Assembly: GCA_963721115.1 (NCBI GenBank)
Contig: CAVRIA010000006.1
Coordinates: forward strand, 1,156,734-1,220,733
Length of the DNA stretch: 64,000 nucleotides
Direction: 5' to 3'
Origin: CAVRIA01 sp963721115
GTDB lineage: Bacteria > Desulfobacterota > Binatia > HRBIN30 > CADEER01
Shown here: in pieces, positions 8,739-16,339 of the stretch
How positions within the stretch are numbered: the stretch's first letter is position 1
Layout of the letters: each line of letters starts with the position of its first letter
Translations under genes and position numbers: made by a program
Notes under the pieces: model-generated
Databases searched by the model: none
What the model was told of the DNA's origin: nothing
The model's input: the letters and a program-made list of their open reading frames with translations, nothing else

Positions 8739-9038
8739 GTTCTGGGAGAGTATATCGGCCGGCGGTGCAAGCGAAGCGATACGGAGTGAGTCAGCGCTGG
8801 ACGTGCAGACGTGCTACGTGCTGACGTGCTGAGGTGCTGACGTGTTGACGTGCTGAATGGATCGTCGCTCCGTGCTGAGGTCGCTGCCGTCGCCGCCTGT
8901 GCCTTTGCCTGGGTTCGCTCGTTTCCGGCGAAGCGCAAAGGCGAGGCTCGGAGAACTGACTCGCGTGCAAAGCCGGGGTGGATTGACTCTGCTCGGCGCG
9001 CGGCCGTAGGTTCTCCGCACCGAGGGAGGATCGAAGGG
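8739..9038. other. Divergent intergenic region with octamer repeats
   Basis: Lies between the divergently oriented phospholipase D and glutathione transferase genes, so it should hold both promoters, though none is obvious. It contains the octamer array at 8801-8855; nothing else recognisable. Confidence 0.5.
8801..8855. repeat. Tandem octamer array (ACGTGCTG)
   Basis: Seven imperfect copies of ACGTGCTG in a row (units vary as ACGTGCAG, ACGTGCT, AGGTGCTG, ACGTGTTG). Units are contiguous without spacers. It is a simple-sequence repeat, probably prone to slippage. Confidence 0.7.
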
Positions 9039-9647
9039 ATGAAGATCTACGATTTCGTCGGGGCGCCGAACCCGAAGAAGCTGCGCGTCTACCTGGCCGA
9101 GAAGGGGCTGCACATACCGATCGAGCCGGTGGACATCATCAGCGGCCAGAACCGCACGCCGGAGTTTTTGCGCAAGAACCCGCTCGGCGGCCTGCCGGTG
9201 CTGGAGCTGGACGACGGGACGCACCTGACGGAGTCGCTGGCGATCATCGAGTACTTCGAGGAGCTCCATCCCGACCCGCCGATGATCGGGACGAAGCCCC
9301 TCGAGCGAGCCCAGGTGCGCGCGCTCGAGCGCATCGCCGAGATCGGTGTCATGTCCGCGGTCGGGACGATCTTCCAGAACACCCACCCGTTCATGGCCGG
9401 GCGCATCAAGCAGTCGCCCGAGGCGGCGGAGAACGCGCGCAATCGCCTGAACGCGAGCCTGCGCGTTCTGGACGCGAAGCTGGCGGAGCACCCGTTCGTC
9501 GCCGGCGACCGCCCGACGATTGCGGACTGCACGCTGTACGCCGCGCTCGACTTCGCCGAGTTCGCCCAGGCGCCGATCGATCCCGAGTGCAAGAACGTCG
9601 CGCGCTGGCGCGCCGAGTTCAAGAAACGGCCGAGCGCCGAGGCGTAG
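9039..9647 (+). CDS. Glutathione S-transferase family protein
   Basis: Cytosolic GST fold: a thioredoxin-like N-terminal domain (MKIYDFVGAPNPKKLRVYL, NPLGGLPVLELDDG with the conserved cis-Pro, then LTESLAIIEYFEE) and an all-helical C-terminal domain with the N-capping FVAGDRPTIADC motif. 202 aa, family-typical. The catalytic-loop position shows Ser/Pro-type residues (GAPNPKK) and no Tyr-x-Ser, so the reaction cannot be assigned; a detoxification role with glutathione is the family default. GGGAGGA at 9024-9030 sets the ATG at 9039. Single-gene unit. Confidence 0.93.
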   Translation: MKIYDFVGAPNPKKLRVYLAEKGLHIPIEPVDIISGQNRTPEFLRKNPLGGLPVLELDDGTHLTESLAIIEYFEELHPDPPMIGTKPLERAQVRALERIAEIGVMSAVGTIFQNTHPFMAGRIKQSPEAAENARNRLNASLRVLDAKLAEHPFVAGDRPTIADCTLYAALDFAEFAQAPIDPECKNVARWRAEFKKRPSAEA

Positions 9648-10224
9648 ACGCGCTCCGGGGCCGGCGCGGCCCGCGAGGACCGGTCTCTCGCCTGCGTGGG
9701 CGGCTTCTTCTTTCTCCAACCGAGAGTCGGGAAATCCCAACGGACCCCCGCCGTCCCTCGGGTGGACCCCCGTTGTCGGTGCTGGGGCTCCGCCCCTGCG
9801 CCCCTCGAGGGCGAAACCTACGGTTGTCGCCCTCGAGCTCCCACTTCCCTTGAACGCTGCGCGGGCAAATAGGGTGTAGTGCTCGCCCCGCGGCCAGGCA
9901 GCCGAGTCCCGCCGACGACCGATCGAGCACCACCATTCGCGCGCGTCTCCGTCCGAACCGCGTCCACGCGCGCGTTCGAAGAGAGCGGTGTCCTGGCAAG
10001 GGGGCGCGCGGTCGAGACGCCTCGATCGAGGCGCGCCCCGTCATCGAGCGAACCGTCAATCGCGAAGCGAAAGAAAAAAATCAAAACAGCAAAGGCCTCG
10101 ACCTTTCGAAGAGGCGGGAAAGGGCAGGTTGTTGGGTTGTTGAGCTGTTGGTTGTTGGGTTTGGAATTGAAATCCAAGGCTTCGAGCTGATTCTGCCGGG
10201 TTCTCTGCCCGCCTTCCCCCGCCC
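9648..10224. other. Intergenic region without a recognisable gene
   Basis: Between the GST gene and the 3' end of the Lgt-like gene. I see a perfect 11-bp stem (9804-9814 with 9827-9837, CTCGAGGGCGA), an A-rich stretch near 10070-10090 and a GTTGTTGGG-type simple repeat at about 10128-10162. No coding sequence with family resemblance on either strand. Confidence 0.5.
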
Positions 10225-11010
10225 TCAGGTCTCAGCGCTCCACACTGTCCGCCGCGGCTTGGCTCGCAACGTCTTCCTGTACCGGAGCTGCAGGACGCCG
10301 TACGTGAGCGCGGCCGCCACCACGCTGGCGAACGCCATCATCTGGAGATCGGGCTGAAACTCGAAGCGAAGGGTCTCCAACAGCCCCTTGCCGGCGTCGT
10401 GCAACATGATCCCGAGCAGGAACACCTCTCCATCGAACGTCCGATGCCGCAGCTTGAACGCCATGAGCCCCGCGACGATCGCCGCCCACGCCATGAAGTA
10501 GAGCTGCAGCGGATGGACCGGCGTGGTTCGGGCGGAGTTCACCGAGATCACACCCGCCGCGACCTGCGCTGCCCAGATCTTCGTTCCGGCACCGTACCGC
10601 ACCGCCCAAGGCAGGCTCGTCTCGATTCCCCCACAGCACCCGGTGATGAAGCAGCTCAGCCGCGCCACAGCCATCCCCGCCAGCAGCGGCAGGATGAAGA
10701 GATCCAGGATCTTGCCGATGCCGTGTCTCGGCATGACCCAGCGCCGAGCGGCCAGGCCGCCGAGGATGACGCCGGCCACTCCGCCCGGGTAGCGCAAGCC
10801 GAGAAGGCTCATTGAGATCGGCTGATGCGCCGCCCATTGATCCACGACACCATAGATTCTGGCGCCGAGGTACGCCGAAACCGTGCAGATCAGGATCAGG
10901 AGCGCACACTCCCTTCTCGTCACGCCCAGAATCGCTCCGACTCGGATCAGCACCCAGCTCGCCACGATCGACGCAGCGGCCAAGATGGTCGGCTCGTAAT
11001 GGGGAGTCAC
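10225..11010 (-). CDS. Lgt-like membrane protein (prolipoprotein diacylglyceryl transferase family)
   Basis: A 261-aa polytopic protein with about seven hydrophobic helices. Lgt hallmarks are present in order: YPGGVAGVI, then GMAVARLSCFITGCCGG (equivalent to the Lgt signature RxGNFxNGE in the Cys-rich variant RxGCFxxGCCxG), SLPWAVRY, and HPLQLY. True Lgt moves diacylglycerol from phosphatidylglycerol to the lipobox Cys of exported proteins. Here the Gly of RLG is Ser, and the gene is not the usual housekeeping copy: it is the last gene of a minus-strand operon, 3 bp after a dockerin-domain protein, and a paralogue sits in the equivalent place at 20485-21330. A dedicated role in anchoring or modifying the neighbouring secreted proteins is inference. 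Confidence 0.82.
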   Translation of the reverse strand: MTPHYEPTILAAASIVASWVLIRVGAILGVTRRECALLILICTVSAYLGARIYGVVDQWAAHQPISMSLLGLRYPGGVAGVILGGLAARRWVMPRHGIGKILDLFILPLLAGMAVARLSCFITGCCGGIETSLPWAVRYGAGTKIWAAQVAAGVISVNSARTTPVHPLQLYFMAWAAIVAGLMAFKLRHRTFDGEVFLLGIMLHDAGKGLLETLRFEFQPDLQMMAFASVVAAALTYGVLQLRYRKTLRAKPRRTVWSAET

Positions 11011-11013
11011 GTC

Positions 11014-12597
11014 TCAGCTCTCGAGCCCGACCGTGACCGCGGCGATGATCTCGTCGATCGTCACGGTGCCGTTGCAGTCCCGATCGGCGCGCTGACATCT
11101 CGTCAGCGGGGCAAGGCCCAGCCCGATGTTGACGGCTGTGATCACATCCGACACCGTCACGTCCCCGTCGAGGTTGCAGTCGCCGACCTTGCCGCTGCGG
11201 CCGGGCGGCTCGAGGAGCGTCGCGAAGCCGCCCGGGCCCGCTGCCGGACTCCCGAAGTCCGGCGAGTTCGTGGAGCCCACCACCAGCACCGCACCTTCCG
11301 GCGTTCCCAACGCCGCCGAGCAGCCTTCTATTCCACTGCCGCCGATGTAGACACCGATGTCCTTCACATCGCCATTCGGCAGCATCGGCTGCAGGAAGCA
11401 GTCGTACAGACCTCCGCCATAGTTCGGTCCGATCCCCGGCCCTTGGAGGTCGATGGAGTTGGTCTCCAGCAGGAGATAGGCGGAAGAGGAGTCGAATGAC
11501 CCAAAGTAGTTGCTGAAGTCATCATCTCCGCCACCCACGTAGCGAGCAAACTTCCGCCTGCCCTCGGCATCCATTCTCAACGCGAACGCATCGAAGCCGC
11601 CGTGGTTTCGTGTCGACCCGTCCACCGGAAGATCGTTTGATATGCTGGAGCCAGTGACGAACAGATCGCCGCCGTCGCCCACACGCACCGCGTGAGGGGC
11701 CACTCTGTCCTCCGCTGAGCCGCCGAAGTAGGTCGAGTACTTCAGCTCGCTTCCGTCTAAAGAGAGCTTCGTAAGGAACACGTCGAGACGGCCGCCTCCG
11801 TACTCGGTTTGCAGCGCGCCTTTCAATGGGAAATCCGCAGAATTGGTGTTGCCCAGTACCCACAGTCCATCCGGGACAGTCTCGACGGCTATCGCGTCGT
11901 CCCCACCACTTCCTCCGAGATACGTCAGCCAGTCAATATCGAGGCTGGCGGCAGCGAGCTTTCCCACGAAGCCATCCCCATCGCCATTGCGGCTTCCCTG
12001 CAAGGCTCTCTTCACTGGGAGGTCCTCCGACAGAGTTGACCCTACGATGTACAAGTTGGCGTCTGTATCGAGAGCTGCGGCGAGGACCCCGTCAACACCG
12101 CTGCCGCCGAGGTAGCTACTGTGGATGAGGTCGCCCGATGCGGAGAGGGCGAATACGAAGCCTTCGTCCCCTCCTCTCGCATGGGTCCGGCCGTGGGCGT
12201 TGACGGTTGGGAAATCCACGGAGTCCGTCACACCAACGACGTACAGTACGCCGTCCCGGCCCAGAGCCGCGCCACCAACCGCATCGAGGCCGGTTCCCCC
12301 GATCACCACCTGAGGGGAGACCTCGCCGGTGTTCAGATCGAGATGGCTGACGAGAATGTCCTGCCTCCCAAGAGGCCCATAGGTCTTCGCAACGCCCGTT
12401 ACACCGACCCCGGCTTCCTCGACCAGGATCGCGTCACCCGGCCCTGCCATGAGCGCCGTCGCGACACGGCGCGAATCAGTTCGCTTGATGAACCGCGGCG
12501 CGCAGGCTTGCTCCTGGGCCGGCGCCGCGAGCGCCGACACGACACCTACAGCGAGAGCAACAGCACCGAAGACGTTGCGCCTCAAGACGCGGGACAT
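11014..12597 (-). CDS. Secreted SBBP-type beta-propeller protein with C-terminal dockerin-like domain
   Basis: 527 aa. N-terminal signal peptide (basic MSRVLRRN, hydrophobic stretch, cut after APA), then a series of SBBP-type blades with YLGGSG-D and VGSTNSPDF / GNTNSADF motifs, and a C-terminal domain from about residue 465 with two EF-hand-like loops: DCNLDGDVTVSDV and DRDCNGTVTIDEI, each followed by a helix (ITAVNIGLGL, IAAVTVGLES). This is dockerin-like: paired calcium loops with the short VNIGL helix. Start at ATG 12597; upstream codons give no signal peptide. It overlaps the preceding protease gene by 16 bp and precedes the Lgt-like gene by 3 bp, so it is operonic. Exported, probably surface-associated. 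Confidence 0.85.
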   Translation of the reverse strand: MSRVLRRNVFGAVALAVGVVSALAAPAQEQACAPRFIKRTDSRRVATALMAGPGDAILVEEAGVGVTGVAKTYGPLGRQDILVSHLDLNTGEVSPQVVIGGTGLDAVGGAALGRDGVLYVVGVTDSVDFPTVNAHGRTHARGGDEGFVFALSASGDLIHSSYLGGSGVDGVLAAALDTDANLYIVGSTLSEDLPVKRALQGSRNGDGDGFVGKLAAASLDIDWLTYLGGSGGDDAIAVETVPDGLWVLGNTNSADFPLKGALQTEYGGGRLDVFLTKLSLDGSELKYSTYFGGSAEDRVAPHAVRVGDGGDLFVTGSSISNDLPVDGSTRNHGGFDAFALRMDAEGRRKFARYVGGGDDDFSNYFGSFDSSSAYLLLETNSIDLQGPGIGPNYGGGLYDCFLQPMLPNGDVKDIGVYIGGSGIEGCSAALGTPEGAVLVVGSTNSPDFGSPAAGPGGFATLLEPPGRSGKVGDCNLDGDVTVSDVITAVNIGLGLAPLTRCQRADRDCNGTVTIDEIIAAVTVGLES

Positions 12598-14439
12598 TGG
12601 CCGGTGAGGCTCCCGTGACAGGGTAGCTTGGCATTGCCAGTGGGACATCCCGAAAGCCCGACGTTCACTGCCGAGAGCACCTCGTTGATCTCCACCTCGC
12701 CGTTTCCATTCGCGTCAATCGCCGGACAATCTGCCAAGGGCCGCAACTGGAGGGGAATATTGATTCCCAGCTCCACTTCCTCAATGCGGACTTCCCCATC
12801 GCCGTTGCAGTCTCCGACATCGCTCGGGAGCGTCGCGACCGCTGCACCCAGGTCGATCCTAGGAAATGAGAGGCCATTCCCAGGGTCGGGCACCCGTACG
12901 CCGGAAGACTGCAAACGGCTCAGGATACAGAAGCTCGAATCGGCAGGAAACGCTTGCTTCACAACCGCCGCGGCACCTGCAAGGTGAGGAGCTGTAAATA
13001 GAGGTCCCTACAACATAATATCCAGGCAGCGTGTCGAGGATCAAGCCCCAGCCAGGCGCAGCTATCGCGGCATTCGGCGCTTGCTGTTCGACCCACTCGC
13101 TACTGCATCTACGCTCTCGCCCGGGTAAACGAATTCAGGGCGGTTGTTCCAGGTTCCAACATACACTCACGATACTTCAGACATGCAGGATAACCGATCT
13201 CACTCTTGTCGCCTGAATTGCCGGGCGATCCGGCAATCATCCAGACCCGCGTAACGAATGCGTCTCGATACACGTCGCCATCCCGCTGATTGTCACAAGA
13301 GCCTGTGTAGTTCGACTCCAAAGCTGAGATTGACGGATGCTATGTTGTAAGATGCTCTGATTCGCTATTGCCCACTGGATTGCATCGGTACCCCTCCCGT
13401 TATCCCCGTCGGTTCCGAGCTGATTGTCCACCGAGATCAGCTTTGCGTCCCGGCGACTCGCGTTGCAACGTCCGCGACGTTCGTTCCGTGTCCGAACGGA
13501 TCTCGGTCATTGCCGTCGTCGTCCAACAGCTCTACGTTGGCAACGACGCGACATGTTGTGGCCGGAACTCCCGGCTTGGAGCAGGGGCCGAAAACGTCCT
13601 TCGTGTAATCAATGCCGCTATCCACTATTGCGATCGCATAGCCAGCACCGGTGTAACCGGCCGCCTGAGCCTCGGGCTGATCAATCAGAACAACGCTCTT
13701 ATCGATGTTGGGCTCCAATCGTTCTCCGGGCTCCGGGGAGATGGATGCCACCATGCCACTCGAGGCGAGAACGGAGATCTCCGCGGGACTGGCCGCATCC
13801 ACAACGAACGAAGATGCGCCGGATTGATAGGGCCCGAGCTTCTCCGCGCTTCTGCCCACCTTCGCTGCCAGCGCCGCTCGCGCCTCCGCGTAGGCGGTCG
13901 CGAGACGCGGCCCCAGCACATCTGGCCGCAGACGACTTCCCAACCTCGCCTGGCTCGCGGCCTCGTACCACATGGCCCTCGTGGCGAGATTCACCCGGAT
14001 ATCTTGCGTCTCGCCACGCCCGGCCTTTTCTTGAACTTCCGGCGCGACGATGGAGGGGGGAGGCCGGAGGCGCCACTCGCCCTTCCAGACGCCCTGGCTT
14101 GCGGTGCCCGCAAAAGTCCCGCTGACGACCGCACCGGGCTGCGCCCCGCGAAGCCGCAGCGAGGAACCGTCAACAGAGGCGAGCTCGAAGGCATCGGCTG
14201 TCACCCTTCCCACAACGTTCGCCCACGCACCACCGGTGAGCGAGCCCGCGAAAAGCTTCCCACTGAGCCCCGCCCCTCGGCGTGATGCGGAACGTCCCAG
14301 CCATCGAACCGGCATCGCCCGCGCCGTTCCAGGAACCGGTCAGATTGACGATTATCGGGGCTGTCTCCGAGGCGGCGACGCAATCGATCGACACGAACAA
14401 GCATGCCGCGGCCAAGCAATGTACAAAGAGATGGCGCAT
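12582..14439 (-). CDS. Secreted subtilisin-like (S8) protease with C-terminal dockerin-like domain, frameshifted
   Basis: Read across frames, this is one roughly 615-aa gene. A signal peptide (MRHLFVHCLAAACLF) leads to a beta-rich module (LTGSWNGAGDAGSMAGTF ... GVWKGEWRL), then an S8 catalytic domain: Asp motif AIAIVDSGIDY, His motif GHGTNVADVATRVAG, oxyanion-region VNLSFG and Ser motif GTSIYSS-PHLAGAAAVV, then DLGAAV and a dockerin-like tail with loops DCNGDGEVRIEEV and DANGNGEVEINEV. Frame changes lie near 14280 and 13440 and several times between 13440 and 12960. All triad motifs survive, which suggests sequence errors or recent decay. It starts 18 bp after the cohesin-like gene and overlaps the next gene by 16 bp. 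Probable job: extracellular proteolysis or maturation of partner proteins. Confidence 0.75.
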
Positions 14440-14457
14440 CGTCTCTCTCCTCTGATG

Positions 14458-15007
14458 TCATGGGCATGTGCCGCCGGGCTCGCCGACGACGACTTGGCCG
14501 TTGATGATCGAAAGACCAACGGCGTCTCCGGAGGGAGACGCGCCGCCGAAGTTCGATCCAACCAGAGGGTATACGCCTGTGGACGCTTCGAGCTCGATGT
14601 CGAGAGAGCAGGTGAACAGCTGTCCGGTTCTGGTAGGGACTGATCATTGTCCAGCCCGAAGACCATGGCTCGTATGCCCAGGCAGTACGGATCCGAACAG
14701 GCCGATGGAAAGAAAGAAAACGCACCGGTCTTGCCTGTCGCAGGGGTTGATCACACAGTTGGGAGACCCGTCCGCATTGTGCTGGATCGTCATCTGGGCC
14801 GCGGCGAACTCGATATCGAGCTGCAGAGCGGCAACATCAACGCCCGGGCTCGCCTGGAAATCCACGGAGATCGGCAGAGTATGGCCGGGGTCTGCCTGGG
14901 GCGGACCCGATGGTCACCGACTGCGCAAATAGGTCGGCAGGAAGCAGGGAGAGGCTCAGGACCAAGATCGCGAGGCGCCGCCGTGCACGAAACTTCACTC
15001 TTTCCAT
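14458..15007 (-). CDS. Secreted cohesin-like domain protein, first gene of the leftward operon (frameshifted)
   Basis: About 182 aa after joining frames. AGAAGGGAG at 15012-15020 sets the ATG at 15007; the signal peptide is basic (RVKFRARRRLA) and cut near LFA-QS. The rest is a single beta-sandwich resembling cohesin/CBM-type modules: GQTLPISVDF, DVAALQLDIEF, NCVINPATGKTGAFSFFP, CLGIRAMVFGLDN, LFTCSLDIELEA, TGVYPL, GQVVVG. Frame changes near 14885, 14735 and 14650. The protein ends GEPGGTCP, with Cys at the penultimate position. It is clearly homologous to the plus-strand product at 15757-16303 (shared C-V-N, FYP/FFP, IR-FV, LY/F-C, GVY-L). Known cohesins bind dockerins; three dockerin-like proteins are encoded beside it. 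Confidence 0.7.
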
Positions 15008-15217
15008 GCCGCTCCCTTCTACTTGAGTCATTTTCAACCGTGGATGAAAAGCAAAAAGCATGTATCATGAGGAATCGTCGACTGACAAGAGAAGACATGG
15101 CTCTCCCCCCTTCGCCTCACTTCACGCCCCGAGATCAGCAACACTTATTTTACTTCAACCGCACCAGCAAAGGCATTTTGCTTGCGATGCAACCTACAAT
15201 TATTCTAGTTACTTCAT
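15008..15217. promoter_or_regulatory. Divergent promoter region between the two cohesin/dockerin operons
   Basis: 210 bp, visibly more AT-rich than its surroundings. Plus strand: TTGCTT at 15178-15183 and TATTCT at 15201-15206 with a 17-bp spacer, only 11 bp before the ATG at 15218, so the transcript would be nearly leaderless. Minus strand: TTGTCA and ATACAT/TACATG about 17-18 bp apart (around 15096 to 15066), with a second candidate TTGAAA nearer the gene. A shared regulator could act here; I see no named operator. Confidence 0.45.
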
Positions 15218-15714
15218 ATGAACCGAATCTCATTGGCGCTTTTCCTGTTCGCATCAACCACGGCGGCATTGGTCGACCCTTCTTTCGCCGGACAGCTTCC
15301 GCGAACGGCCCGGATCGATGCCTCGGGTCATTGGGCGACGGCGGACGGCAACCTCCAGGGAAGGTGGGAGATGCGAGGCAAGGGCGTCCTGGGGGAGCTG
15401 ATCGCTCCTTCCAAGGCATGATCCACCTCGATGGCTTTCCGGGAGTTTCCACCGCGCCGGTCCAAGGAAGCTTCACCAACCAGCGCCTGCAGCTCTCCGT
15501 CGGCTCGGCACAACAGGCGACAAATACCCTCAGCAGCGCCGATCGGGCCTTCGCGGAAGCCGCTAAGGATCTGGTGTTTACGGCCGACGTCAAGGGCGTA
15601 CGCATCGAGGGAAAGTTTTCAGGCCTCAAGGGACTCGCGGGCACGTGGGAAGGCTGGTGGACGTTGCATCGCCGGAGTCGGCCGAAGCTCACGTCGAGTT
15701 CGGTGCAGGAGTGA
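15218..15714 (+). CDS. Small secreted protein related to the N-terminal module of the S8 protease (frameshifted)
   Basis: A signal peptide (MNRISLALFLFASTTAALV, cut near SFA-GQ) is followed by GHWATADGNLQGRWEM and, after a frame change near 15415, by VSTAPVQGSFTNQRLQL and GVRIEGKFSGLKGLAGTWEG ending in WWTL. The G-W-G and GTW-G-WWTL strands resemble the LTGSW and GVWKGEWRL module that opens the protease encoded at 12582-14439, so the right arm of the cluster carries this module as a stand-alone gene. About 165 aa; function unknown. First gene of the rightward operon. Confidence 0.6.
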
Positions 15715-15756
15715 CCGTCGAGCGCTGCGACGAGATCACGAAAGGTGGGAGTGCTG

Positions 15757-16303
15757 ATGAAAGTTCAACCGACGATTCCGATACCTTGGCGAGGCCTCGA
15801 AGCAGGGGTATTGCCCCTGCTGGCATTGCTGTGCTTGGTCGCGTTCACCCCGCTGTCCAGCGGCGCGCAGACAAATTACCATGTCAGTCGCGTTCCACGG
15901 CGACGGTCTGAGCCAGGTCTGGCTCGACGTCACCTTGCTCACCGAAGGAGCCACCATAGCAGCCACCCAGAATGACATCTCCTACGATGGGCAAAACACG
16001 ACTGTCATTGGGTGCGTGAAGAACGACGACCTGGATAAGGACATCTCCTATGCGTTCTATCCGGCGGGGTGTGTGCAATCGGAATGTAACCGCATCCGGG
16101 TCTTCGTACTCAGCACGTCCAACCAGACCGCCATTCCGGACGGGTCGGTTCTCTATCGCTGCTTGGTGAATATCGACGTGAGCGCGCCCGACGGGGTTTA
16201 TCTGTTCGACAACGAGGGGGCGAAGGGCAGCGATATCGGCGGCAACCCGGTAGCGATCACTCCGGAAGACGGTGGCATTGGCATCGGCGTCGGCGGCTGC
16301 TGA
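15757..16303 (+). CDS. Secreted cohesin-like domain protein of the rightward operon (frameshifted)
   Basis: About 182 aa. Signal peptide (hydrophobic LPLLALLCLVAF, cut near GAQ), then one frame change near 15880 and a single cohesin-like beta-sandwich: VSVAFHG, QVWLDVTLLTEGATIAATQN, CVKND, YAFYPAGC, RIRVFVLSTSN, IPDGSVLYRCLVNID, GVYLF, then GIGIGVGGC as the final residues. It matches the leftward product (14458-15007) along its whole length, including the C-terminal Cys next to Gly-Gly. Located 43 bp after the module protein and 36 bp before a dockerin-domain gene. By analogy with cohesins it may bind the dockerin-like proteins of the cluster; that is untested inference. Confidence 0.72.
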
Positions 16304-16339
16304 CCGGCGCCGGCCTCCGTTCCAGCTGGAAGGGATTTC

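Noticed and set aside
8801..8855. Possible CRISPR or integrase attachment array
   Set aside because: Units are 8 bp and contiguous; simple tandem repeat.
13368..14285. Plus-strand open frames opposite the S8 protease
   Set aside because: The minus strand carries unmistakable S8 and signal-peptide motifs; the plus frames are Arg-rich shadows.
15218..15714. Interpreting the small module protein as a fragment broken off a protease gene
   Set aside because: It has its own signal peptide and a clean end before the next gene, and no protease remnants lie downstream; better treated as a stand-alone module protein.
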